A stretch of 64,000 bases of DNA from Larkinella soli (GTDB lineage: Bacteria; Bacteroidota; Bacteroidia; Cytophagales; Spirosomataceae), in NCBI RefSeq assembly GCF_003703975.1, contig NZ_QTJY01000011.1, positions 124,001 through 188,000 of the forward strand, given 5' to 3'. The stretch's first letter is position 1. Each line of letters begins with the position of its first letter. The notes beneath the pieces were generated by a model. That model worked only from the letters and a program-made list of their open reading frames with translations, was not told where the DNA came from and ran no database searches. The position numbers were made by a program, and so were the translations under genes. Shown one piece after another: positions 57,227-64,000 of the stretch.

Positions 57227-58573
57227 TTACACGGATTTTTCGATCATCTCTCCGCGAGGGGCCGGAAGCAGCGGGAGGATCACCTGAAACCAGCCGTTCT
57301 TTTCCTGAATGACCGGCTCGGGCTGATTCAGCAGGCGGTATTTGACGGCGATATTGGAAAGGCCCACCCCATTGGACTCGATCCGGATGGTTTTGCGCTG
57401 GAGGTTGTTTTCCACGATCAACCGGTGTTCGGGCGTGGTCCGGATGCCGATGGTCAGCGGTTGTTCGGCCAGTGCCACGTTGTGTTTGACGGCATTTTCC
57501 AGCAGCAGCTGAAGCGTCAGCGGAGGAAGCAGGGCGTCGCGGAAGCGCTCGTCGATGTGGGTTTCCAGATGAATGCTGTTGCCGAAACGGGTCTTCAGCA
57601 GGTGAAAATACGACTGGATGAACCGCAGTTCGACCCCGAGGGTGGTCAGTTCGGTTTCGTTGCTCCGCAGCAGATACCGGTAGACGCTGGACAGTTCATC
57701 CACGAAGTCGCTGGCCTGCCGGGGGCTTTCGTCGATCAGGGACGACAGGGTGTTGAGGCCGTTGAAGAGGAAATGCGGGTTGACCTGGGTCTGTAACGCC
57801 CGCATCTGCACTTCGGTTTTCTCCTGCTGCACCCGCTGGAGGGCCAGATCGGCCTCGAGCTGTTCGCGGTACCGCTGCTCCCGTTCGCTGATGAGGTCCT
57901 TTTCCAGCACCGCCTTCCGGACGGCTTCCCGGCGGTGGCGGTACGAAATCCCGAGGGAGAAAAAAATCAGATCCAGCACCACCCCCGACTGGATGAACAG
58001 GTCCGGATGCTGCCAGAAGGGCAGTTTCAAATCCAGATTCGGCGATCGGACCAGCAGGACGAAGGCCACCGTATGGTTGGCGAGCAGGGCGGCCGTTCCG
58101 GCCACGAAGAACCGCGCCACCATGTCCTTCGAACGGATAAAGGAAAACACGATATACGTTCCGACGGCCAGGAGCGCCAGCCGGACCGGATGCAGCAGCA
58201 GGTCGTGAAGCCGGGTCTGCCAGAAGTCCGTGAAGAGATACACGTAGGTCTTGGCGACGATGTAAAACAGCAGCATCCACTGCACCCGATTCACCCAGCG
58301 GAGAAAGCGGGGCCGTTCGGGCAGGGTCAGAAAGATTTTAGCCAGTTCGAGGTAGGCGATGTATCCGGAGTAGGAAAGGATCACCTTGTAGAAGTTCCCG
58401 ATGTTCCGGGGCAGCCCGAAGTGGTTGATAATGAAATAAAACGCCCAGGTCAGGGTGTAGAGGGAATACAGTCCGTAAATCCGCTCCCGATACATGAACC
58501 ACTGGACGGAGTTCGCCAGCAGCATGGCGAGAACCATTCCCAGAAAAAGTGGAGACCATGCTTCGTAGCTCAT
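57227..58573 (-). CDS. LytS-type sensor histidine kinase
   Basis: The 448-residue protein has seven N-terminal membrane helices (residues about 8-210, 7TMR-DISM-like), a coiled-coil (RREAVRKAVLEKDLISEREQRYREQLEADLALQRVQQEKTEVQ region) and a His_kinase domain with the phosphoacceptor in QVNPHFLFNGLNTLSSLID, then LLLENAVKHNV (N-box) and SNGVGLSNIAVKYRLL (G-box). The family usually works with a LytTR response regulator encoded next to it; here the next gene is an AraC protein without a receiver. The cognate regulator must be elsewhere. Confidence 0.92.
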   Translation of the reverse strand: MSYEAWSPLFLGMVLAMLLANSVQWFMYRERIYGLYSLYTLTWAFYFIINHFGLPRNIGNFYKVILSYSGYIAYLELAKIFLTLPERPRFLRWVNRVQWMLLFYIVAKTYVYLFTDFWQTRLHDLLLHPVRLALLAVGTYIVFSFIRSKDMVARFFVAGTAALLANHTVAFVLLVRSPNLDLKLPFWQHPDLFIQSGVVLDLIFFSLGISYRHRREAVRKAVLEKDLISEREQRYREQLEADLALQRVQQEKTEVQMRALQTQVNPHFLFNGLNTLSSLIDESPRQASDFVDELSSVYRYLLRSNETELTTLGVELRFIQSYFHLLKTRFGNSIHLETHIDERFRDALLPPLTLQLLLENAVKHNVALAEQPLTIGIRTTPEHRLIVENNLQRKTIRIESNGVGLSNIAVKYRLLNQPEPVIQEKNGWFQVILPLLPAPRGEMIEKSV

Positions 58574-58727
58574 TATTGTATACTGCCGGACCCGTCGTCA
58601 GATTGGCGGCTTAAATGTACACAAAAGGTAATATCGTCTTGATTTATATTGATTTTACGTAAATCGGGAGGAAGACGGCAGGCATAAATTCTAAACCGGA
58701 ACGAATGATCCGGGCCGGTTTCCGGAC

Positions 58728-58940
58728 TCAGATTGTTATCGCTTCAAAAGCGAAAGGGCGGCCTTTTTCCTCTCCGGCTCTGAAATTCAGTTTTTCAAAT
58801 CCGATCACTTCTCCACGAGCGTTCTTCATCAGGATCATTTCTTCCCCAGTCTCTTCGCCAATAGTCTCCTCCTCCCGGTTTCCAAACCAGACGGTCAGGG
58901 TATTCCCTTCCGAATCGTAATATACACTTACCTTTTCCAT
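58728..58940 (-). CDS. DUF2283 domain protein, candidate antitoxin
   Basis: The 70-residue protein matches DUF2283: VSVYYDSEGNTLTVWFGN, then MILMKNARGEVIGFEKLNF. Its start overlaps the end of the preceding gene by 13 bases, so the two are translated together. DUF2283 genes are often found next to a small RNase-like or uncharacterised protein, in the manner of a toxin-antitoxin pair. The composition is slightly AT-richer than the flanks. Confidence 0.85.
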   Translation of the reverse strand: MEKVSVYYDSEGNTLTVWFGNREEETIGEETGEEMILMKNARGEVIGFEKLNFRAGEEKGRPFAFEAITI

Positions 58941-59248
58941 ATGATTTCGCCCTCTTTTATGGCATCCGTCGGATATGCTGTAATCAGGAAACCTGGTTCA
59001 TCGACCCGGCTTTTTACTACTGCACAAACCCACCGTTTCGCCTGAATCGTCTTATAAAACAAAAATACTGATTCATCGGATTTACTCCTTCGGACTTCAT
59101 CAGGAAAAGCAATGGTCTCCTGAACTACGTTTTCCTGGCCTTTCATCACGGGATGTTTCTGGGTGGTGATCAATTCCCAACGATGTTTATCCACGAACAC
59201 GGTAAAATCCAGAATAGTATCTATCCGGAATAAAATCTCTTTTTCCAA
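58928..59248 (-). CDS. Small protein with possible nuclease (BECR-like) fold, candidate toxin
   Basis: The 106-residue protein reads like an alpha/beta enzyme: LDFTVFVDKHRWELITTQKHPVMKGQE, ETIAFPDEVRRSKSDESVFLFY and VKSRVDEPGFLITAYPTDAIKEGEIIW. The H-P-x-M-x-G, F-P-D and TAYP segments resemble BECR/PBECR-like nuclease proteins linked with DUF2283, but I cannot confirm this. It is the first gene of an overlapping pair, so gene order is toxin-first if this is a TA system. Confidence 0.6.
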   Translation of the reverse strand: MEKEILFRIDTILDFTVFVDKHRWELITTQKHPVMKGQENVVQETIAFPDEVRRSKSDESVFLFYKTIQAKRWVCAVVKSRVDEPGFLITAYPTDAIKEGEIIWKR

Positions 59249-59436
59249 CCCGAACCCTCGTTATTGTTCCTCCAAATGTAAATAAATCAACCTGATAAAA
59301 CGCTTTCCAAAAAAATCATGTAGATACAACAATCTGCGAACCATTTCACTTTTACATTCATTATCCAAGAGAAGGATGGATTGTCAACCTGACCGTCTGA
59401 TCCCTGGGTAAATTGCTCAATATAACCTGAATCACT

Positions 59437-60144
59437 ATGAAAGTTGAAATATGGTCGGATGTAATGTGCCCATTCTGCTACATCGGAAAACGGAAGTTTG
59501 AGGCCGCCCTGGAACAATTTGAAGACCGGGAGGCCATCGAAATCGTCTGGAAAAGCTTTCAGCTTAACCCGGATCAGGAAACCGACCCGGAAGTGAATCT
59601 CCACCAGCACCTGGCGGACGTCAAAGGCTGGTCGCTCGATTACGCCCGCCAGATGAACGACTACGTGACCGGCATGGCCCGGGAGGTCGGGCTGGATTAC
59701 CACCTCGACAAGGCCGTGGTCGCCAACTCGTTCGACGCCCACCGGCTTATTCAGTTCGCCAAACAGCAGGGTTTGGGCGATGCCATGGAGGAACGCCTGT
59801 TCAAAGCCTACTTTACGGAGGGAGCTAATACCGCCGATCATGAAACGCTGCTGAGACTGGGCACCGAAATCGGCCTTCCCGCCGAACCGGTCCGTGCCGT
59901 GCTGGCTTCCGGCGAGTTTGCCGGCGCCGTTCAGGCCGACATTCACGAAAGCCGCCTTCTGGGCGTTCGGGGGGTTCCGTTCTTCGTCTTCAACCGGAAG
60001 TACGCGGTGTCCGGTGCTCAGGCACCCGAGACCTTCCTTGGTGCCCTCCGGAAAGCTTTCCCGGAATGGCGGCAGGCCAACCCGGTTCTGGTGGAACTTG
60101 CTTCCGAAGGCGCCGTCTGCGGTCCAGACGGAGAATGCAACTAA
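59437..60144 (+). CDS. DsbA family oxidoreductase (FrnE-like)
   Basis: The 235-residue protein begins MKVEIWSDVMCPFCYIGKRKFEAAL, with the redox motif CPFC at residues 11-14. The DsbA-like insert and the cis-Pro strand (LLGVRGVPFFVFN) are seen. There is no leader, so it is cytoplasmic and more like FrnE or HCCA isomerase relatives than the periplasmic DsbA. It may act on thiols or as an isomerase. The C-terminus has a separate Cys pair (GAVCGPDGECN), a small oddity. It ends at a bidirectional terminator. Confidence 0.92.
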   Translation: MKVEIWSDVMCPFCYIGKRKFEAALEQFEDREAIEIVWKSFQLNPDQETDPEVNLHQHLADVKGWSLDYARQMNDYVTGMAREVGLDYHLDKAVVANSFDAHRLIQFAKQQGLGDAMEERLFKAYFTEGANTADHETLLRLGTEIGLPAEPVRAVLASGEFAGAVQADIHESRLLGVRGVPFFVFNRKYAVSGAQAPETFLGALRKAFPEWRQANPVLVELASEGAVCGPDGECN

Positions 60145-60160
60145 CCCCCGGCCGCATGAC

Positions 60161-60205
60161 AAAAGCCGCCGAATCTTCTGATTATCAGAAGATTCGGCGG
60201 CTTTT
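60161..60205. terminator. Bidirectional terminator
   Basis: Two 22-base arms (60161-60182 and 60184-60205) are exact complements around a single central base. A- and T-runs flank the stem on both strands. It serves the DsbA-like gene and the convergent dehydrogenase gene. Confidence 0.92.
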
Positions 60206-60223
60206 CCGTCTGTATGGCTCCCC

Positions 60224-61414
60224 TCAGTTCGGGATCATGCCGTGCGGGTCGATGACGAACTTTTTGGCGGCTCCCTTGTCGAAATCCCGGTAGCCCTGCG
60301 GGGCCTGATCCAGGCTGATCACCTCCACATTGACGGCCTTGGCAATCTGGATTTTGTCATACAGAATGGCGTTCATCAGCGGCCGGTGGTATTTCATGAC
60401 GGGACACTGGCCGGTATAAAAGGCATGGGATTTGGCCCAGCCCAGCCCGATCCGGATGCTGAGGCTCCCCTCTTTGGCGGCCTCCTCCCTGGCTCCCGGA
60501 TCGCCGGTTACGTAAAGACCCGGTATACCGATCGCCCCGCCCGCCCGCGTCACCATCATGGCGGCATTCAGCACCGTAGCCGGGTGTTCGGTGCCGGCAT
60601 CCACCCCGTGGCCACGGGCCTCGAAGCCGACGCAGTCTACGGCCGAGTCCACTTCCGGCACCCCGACGATTTCGGCAATCTGCTGGGTCAGCGGGGTCTC
60701 CTTGCGAAGATCGACCACCTCGCAGCCGAAGCTCCGGGCCTGCTCCAGCCGCTCGGGAATGAGGTCGCCCACAATGACCACGGCCGCCCCCAGCAGGTGG
60801 CAGGAGGCCGCACAGGCCAGCCCGACCGGACCCGCTCCGGCCACATAAACGATGGAACCCGGACCCACCCCCGCCGATACCGCCCCATGATAGCCCGTAG
60901 GAAAAATATCCGATAGCAGCGTCAGGTCCCGGATTTTGGCCATGGCCTGGTCCTTGTCCGGAAACTTCAGCAGATTGAAATCCGCATACGGCACCATGAC
61001 GTATTCGGCCTGCCCGCCGACCCAGCCGCCCATATCGACGTAGCCGTAAGCCGCTCCCGGCCGGGAGGGGTTGACGTTGAGGCAGATGCCGGTTTGCCCG
61101 GCCTTGCAGTTCCGGCAGCGTCCGCAGGCGATGTTGAACGGCACCGAAACCAGGTCTCCCGGTTTGATGAACTCCACATCGCGGCCGGCTTCGATCACCA
61201 GACCCGTGATTTCATGGCCGAGAACCAGTCCGGTCGGGGCGGTGGTCCGGCCCCGGACCATGTGCTGGTCGCTGCCGCAGATGTTGGTGGAGACGATCTG
61301 AAGGATGACGCCGTGTTCGCACTTTCGGTCGCCCAGCGCCAGTTTGGGATACTCGATCGAATGAACCTCCACCACACCCGGTTCGATGTAGGTTACTCCG
61401 TGATTGTGACACAT
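60224..61414 (-). CDS. fdhA: Glutathione-independent formaldehyde dehydrogenase (zinc ADH family)
   Basis: The 396-residue protein closely follows Pseudomonas putida FdhA (EC 1.2.1.46): VSTNICGSDQHMVRGRTTAP, LVLGHEITGLVIEAG, AYGYVDMGGWVGGQAEYVMVPYADFNLL and PTGYHGAVSAGVGPGS. Catalytic zinc ligands C46 and H67, and structural zinc cysteines C97, C100, C103 and C111, are all present. It oxidises formaldehyde to formate with NAD without glutathione, a cytoplasmic detoxification step. It stands alone between a terminator and its promoter region. Confidence 0.93.
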   Translation of the reverse strand: MCHNHGVTYIEPGVVEVHSIEYPKLALGDRKCEHGVILQIVSTNICGSDQHMVRGRTTAPTGLVLGHEITGLVIEAGRDVEFIKPGDLVSVPFNIACGRCRNCKAGQTGICLNVNPSRPGAAYGYVDMGGWVGGQAEYVMVPYADFNLLKFPDKDQAMAKIRDLTLLSDIFPTGYHGAVSAGVGPGSIVYVAGAGPVGLACAASCHLLGAAVVIVGDLIPERLEQARSFGCEVVDLRKETPLTQQIAEIVGVPEVDSAVDCVGFEARGHGVDAGTEHPATVLNAAMMVTRAGGAIGIPGLYVTGDPGAREEAAKEGSLSIRIGLGWAKSHAFYTGQCPVMKYHRPLMNAILYDKIQIAKAVNVEVISLDQAPQGYRDFDKGAAKKFVIDPHGMIPN

Positions 61415-61559
61415 AGGGTTGAGGGTTTTTGTTGAAGATCAGCTATTTTGAAAAAAAGGGCCGTCGACAAATCTATAAAAACCCCTCACAATCCATGACC
61501 CAAACCCCGGAAATGTATTTAATGACCGATGCCGGTGGTGGGACCGCTTCCAACCGGCC

Positions 61560-62420
61560 TCAGTAAAAGCTTTCGATTTTCAGAATCTGCTCCTCCACCG
61601 CCGGGGGCACCACCCTCCGCTCCATCAGGATGCGGGGCGCGGCCCGCAGGGCTTCGATATACCCCCGCCGGATGTCCGCATCCCTCCCGCATTGCTTCAT
61701 GATGAGCAGCAGATGCTTCAGGGCGTACTTCCAGGGACGGCGGAGGCAGTAGTACCAGATCGTATCGCGGGTGATGGTTTTGGTCCGCTGGCCGGGGTTC
61801 CGGATTTTGGAAGGGTGATGGTATCCGACCACCTCCTCTACATAGGCCAGCGCCCAGCCCTTCGTCCGCATATCGACCGAAAACATCCGCTCTTCCCCGG
61901 CAATGCCGAAAGCCGGGTGAAAACCACCCACCTCCAGGAAAGCATCGCGCCGAACCACGGCCGCACAGCAGACGAATCCCAGAACGGCCGGTCCCGGCAG
62001 CGGCTTCGGGCTGGTGATCGGGCTGGTTCTCATGGCCTCGCAGACCGGGTCCTCGTGCTGATCCTCGCCAACCAGCACCCGGCCGGCCAGCACGCCGAGG
62101 TGCGGATATTGCCGGAAGTACCCGGCCGCCCGGGTCAGTGCCCCCGGCTCCCACCAGGAGTCGTCGTCACAAAAGGCGATCAGGGGCGTCCGGGCGTGTT
62201 TCACCCCAAAATTTCGGCCCGAACATCCGTGGTTTCTTCCCAGTTCCAGCACCGTAACCTGCGGAAATGCATCCCGGACCCGCTGCGGAGTACCGTCGGT
62301 GGACCCGTTGTCGGTGATGATGATCGGCGGATTTTCCGGCAGGGCCGTGAGTTGACCCAGAGTCCGAAGAAGCGATTCGATGCGGTTTCGAGTAACGATA
62401 ACTACCGTAATTTCATGCAT
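61560..62420 (-). CDS. Family 2 glycosyltransferase
   Basis: From ATG 62418-62420 (MHEITVVIVTRNRIESLL) the product has 286 residues. The GT-A fold motifs are clear: IIITDNGSTDGT, ARTPLIAFCDDDSWWEPGAL (DDD metal/sugar site) and the acceptor part GEERMFSVDMRTKGWALAYVEEVVGYHHPS. The family adds sugars to lipids or polysaccharide. An earlier in-frame ATG at 62520-62522 gives a 34-residue extension that is not family-like. It stands alone; the acceptor is unknown. Confidence 0.9.
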   Translation of the reverse strand: MHEITVVIVTRNRIESLLRTLGQLTALPENPPIIITDNGSTDGTPQRVRDAFPQVTVLELGRNHGCSGRNFGVKHARTPLIAFCDDDSWWEPGALTRAAGYFRQYPHLGVLAGRVLVGEDQHEDPVCEAMRTSPITSPKPLPGPAVLGFVCCAAVVRRDAFLEVGGFHPAFGIAGEERMFSVDMRTKGWALAYVEEVVGYHHPSKIRNPGQRTKTITRDTIWYYCLRRPWKYALKHLLLIMKQCGRDADIRRGYIEALRAAPRILMERRVVPPAVEEQILKIESFY

Positions 62421-62567
62421 ATTTCTCTCCACGTTTCCATTCGGTGTCGGCATCGAAACCCCGTCCGAAAGGAAATGTTGAAGCAAAATAAGAATGTGGT
62501 CACCAATCCGAACTCCCGGCATCCGGCCCCGGTTATGCCTCCGGATATAACCTGATTAGCGTCCTTC

Positions 62568-63749
62568 GTGAGTGATAAATCCGTACCCCTGCAATTCCCG
62601 GGTCTGCTGAAATCGCCCCGGCAGATCCGCATCGCCATTGCCGGTTTTTTCTTCATCTCCGGCTTCGGATTTTCTTCCTGGGCCTCCCGCATTCCCACCC
62701 TCCAGCAGCACCTCCGCCTGAACGAAGCCCAGTTGGGGGCCGTCCTGCTGGCCATGCCGTTGGGCCTGATCCTGACCCTGCCGCTGACGGGTCTGCTGAT
62801 CGCCCGCTTCAGCAGCCGGAACATGATGCTGTTCGGGGCGATTCTGCTCAACCTGATTCTGGTGGTTCTGGGGCTGGTCGATCAGACCTGGCAACTGGCC
62901 GTTCTGCTGTTCTGTTTCGGGGCGTCCCGCAACCAGCTCAGCATTTCGGTCAACGCGCAGTCCATCGGAGTGCAGTCGCTGTACAGCAAGTCTATTCTGA
63001 ATACGTTTCACGGCATCTGGAGCGTGGCCGGCTTTGCGGGGGCGGCCTTCGGGTCGCTGATGATTTCGATAAGCATCCCTCCGGCCTACCATTTTACGCT
63101 GGTCTGCCTCCTCCTGACGGGCCTGGCTCTGATCCTGTTTCCGGCCAGCCTGCCGGAACCGGAAAACCGGCAGGCCACCCGGACGGGCTTCGTGCTGCCC
63201 GACCGATCGCTGATGAAATTCGGGCTGATGTCCTTTTCCTCGATGGCCTGCGAAGGCACGCTGTACGACTGGAGCGGCATTTATTTTCAGAAGGTGGTAC
63301 AGGCTCCGAAGGAATTTACGGCCGCCGGTTTTGTGGTCTTCATGGTGGCGATGACGGCCGGACGGTTTTCGGGGGATTACGTCGTCAACCGGTTCGGGCG
63401 GAAGGCGGTGCTCTCCACCAGCGGGGCGCTGATGAGTGCCGGTCTGCTGCTGGCGGCTCTGTGGCCGACGGTCCTCACGGCGGGGCTGGGTTTTATGATG
63501 GTCGGGCTGGGGGTGTCGTGCGTGGTGCCGCTGGTCATCGCCATCGCCGGCCAGTCCGCCACCCTCGGCAACACGGGTTCGGTCATTGCGGCCGTCTCCA
63601 CCATTGCCTACGCCGGCTTTCTGATCGTTCCGCCCGTGGTGGGCTTTCTGGCCGAAGCCCTGAATCTGCAATGGTCGTTCGGGCTGATGTCGCTGCTCGG
63701 CCTGGGCCTGATGGCGCTGGTAAGCCGGGTCAATCCTCCGGCAGGCTGA
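62568..63749 (+). CDS. MFS transporter (YbjJ-like)
   Basis: The 393-residue protein has 12 predicted membrane helices. The N-terminal signature FFFISGFGFSSWASRIPTLQQHLRLNEAQLG and the central FHGIWSVAGFAGAAFGSLM resemble the YbjJ/FucP-related group; IYFQKVVQAPKEFTAAGF follows in the second half. It starts with GTG (62568), the only codon fitting the family N-terminus. The substrate is unknown. It is divergent from the glycosyltransferase gene. Confidence 0.9.
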   Translation: MSDKSVPLQFPGLLKSPRQIRIAIAGFFFISGFGFSSWASRIPTLQQHLRLNEAQLGAVLLAMPLGLILTLPLTGLLIARFSSRNMMLFGAILLNLILVVLGLVDQTWQLAVLLFCFGASRNQLSISVNAQSIGVQSLYSKSILNTFHGIWSVAGFAGAAFGSLMISISIPPAYHFTLVCLLLTGLALILFPASLPEPENRQATRTGFVLPDRSLMKFGLMSFSSMACEGTLYDWSGIYFQKVVQAPKEFTAAGFVVFMVAMTAGRFSGDYVVNRFGRKAVLSTSGALMSAGLLLAALWPTVLTAGLGFMMVGLGVSCVVPLVIAIAGQSATLGNTGSVIAAVSTIAYAGFLIVPPVVGFLAEALNLQWSFGLMSLLGLGLMALVSRVNPPAG

Positions 63750-63839
63750 TCGGGATCATCCGTTTCCAGTCTTCCTGGGGCGATTAGAGGGGGTTTGGGG
63801 AAGGGTTTTGCCCTTCCGGGCGGTTTGTCGTCCTGTTGA

Positions 63840-63940
63840 CCACCCCCCGACCCCCTCCTTGTTAAGGAGGGGGAGAGCGCTGCCCGATTCAAACCCTGCG
63901 AAGCCACCCCCTCCTTGACAAGGAGGGGGCTGGGGGGTGG
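63840..63940. repeat. Compound inverted repeat near the window end
   Basis: Left arm 63840-63873 and right arm 63907-63940 (34 bases each) are complementary with three mismatches. Each arm is itself a hairpin (CCCCCTCCTT and AAGGAGGGGG around 3 bases). The 33-base centre is unlike the arms. Together they form a nested cruciform-like repeat of a kind I know between genes in Bacteroidota. Bases 63941-64000 contain no gene I can support. Confidence 0.85.
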
Positions 63941-64000
63941 TCCGGCGGCTCTTGTTCCCCAGGATGACCATCCGAGCCGGAAGCAAAAAACGCTTCCTCA

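Noticed and set aside
1-64000. CRISPR arrays, tRNA or rRNA genes, transposases, integrases or phage structural genes
   Set aside because: I looked for regular direct repeats, tRNA-like cloverleafs and typical protein motifs and found none.

Overview
The window is about 64 kb of high-GC DNA. It reads as a chromosomal segment of a Bacteroidota bacterium, most likely order Cytophagales (Spirosoma/Larkinella-like). Several things point there. Promoters fit the Bacteroidota form TTG-N19/20-TAnnTTTG (for example 11160-11190, 14763-14792, 40702-40732, 47993-48023). The family repertoire is typical of Cytophagales: DUF1080, MpaB-like oxygenase, Gfo/Idh/MocA oxidoreductases, GMC oxidoreductase with short Tat-like leaders, PadR plus orphan MacB/FtsX permease, LytS-type kinase, TonB receptor and vanadium-haloperoxidase-like lipoprotein. 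Shine-Dalgarno sequences are scarce. I see no rRNA, tRNA, CRISPR array, transposase or phage gene. Taxonomy is inference from gene content only.

Layout. 1-9.7 kb: a truncated HTH-membrane protein, GNAT, DUF1080 hydrolase, MpaB-like oxygenase, a two-subunit molybdenum hydroxylase (2Fe-2S subunit plus Tat-exported Mo subunit), a GreA/GreB-like factor, a Crp/Fnr regulator with a YCII-family gene remnant behind it, an alditol-oxidase-like flavoprotein and a two-gene membrane operon. 9.7-13.6 kb: AraC regulator, divergent HxlR/NmrA pair with a clear promoter and operator, a beta-barrel protein and a NUDIX hydrolase. 13.64-14.94 kb: an AT-rich island with a GNAT-like protein, a 55-residue partner and an Xre regulator whose promoter shares a motif with the next gene. 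15-20.6 kb: bicupin, FemAB/BioF2-like acyltransferase, two SDRs, a small lipoprotein and a DEAD-box helicase. 20.7-27 kb: exported acetolactate decarboxylase, glutamine-synthetase-like enzyme, APH-like kinase, unusual HAD-IIA protein and GMC oxidoreductase, with an intergenic repeat between kinase and HAD.

27-37.3 kb: PadR plus large permease, a 28-bp perfect palindrome, an AT-rich lipoprotein gene broken by an in-frame stop, an outer-membrane protein, a membrane-anchored EEP hydrolase, a Gfo/Idh/MocA enzyme, and an MBOAT/SGNH-like O-acetylation pair. 37.3-45.1 kb: esterase, TruC-like pseudouridine synthase, GH5 glycosidase, a small gene under a very close promoter, zinc metallopeptidase, S10 carboxypeptidase and a second Gfo/Idh/MocA enzyme with a Lys-rich tail. 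45.4-47.9 kb is the most notable region: a Tat-exported DsrE-like protein followed by a single polypeptide joining a TauE/SafE (TSUP) sulfur-anion permease to a diheme TsdA-type thiosulfate dehydrogenase. A compact promoter-to-terminator unit that may be a small RNA follows it.

48-64 kb: an orphan cytochrome c oxidase subunit I, an acyltransferase translationally coupled to a TonB receptor, a haloperoxidase-like lipoprotein, a LytS-type kinase next to an AraC regulator, a candidate toxin-antitoxin pair (with DUF2283), a DsbA-like oxidoreductase, glutathione-independent formaldehyde dehydrogenase, a GT2 glycosyltransferase, an MFS transporter and a compound inverted repeat. Most genes are monocistronic or in pairs separated by strong hairpin terminators. 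The common theme is periplasmic and redox metabolism (molybdenum hydroxylase, flavin oxidases, cytochrome c, GMC) rather than one large operon.
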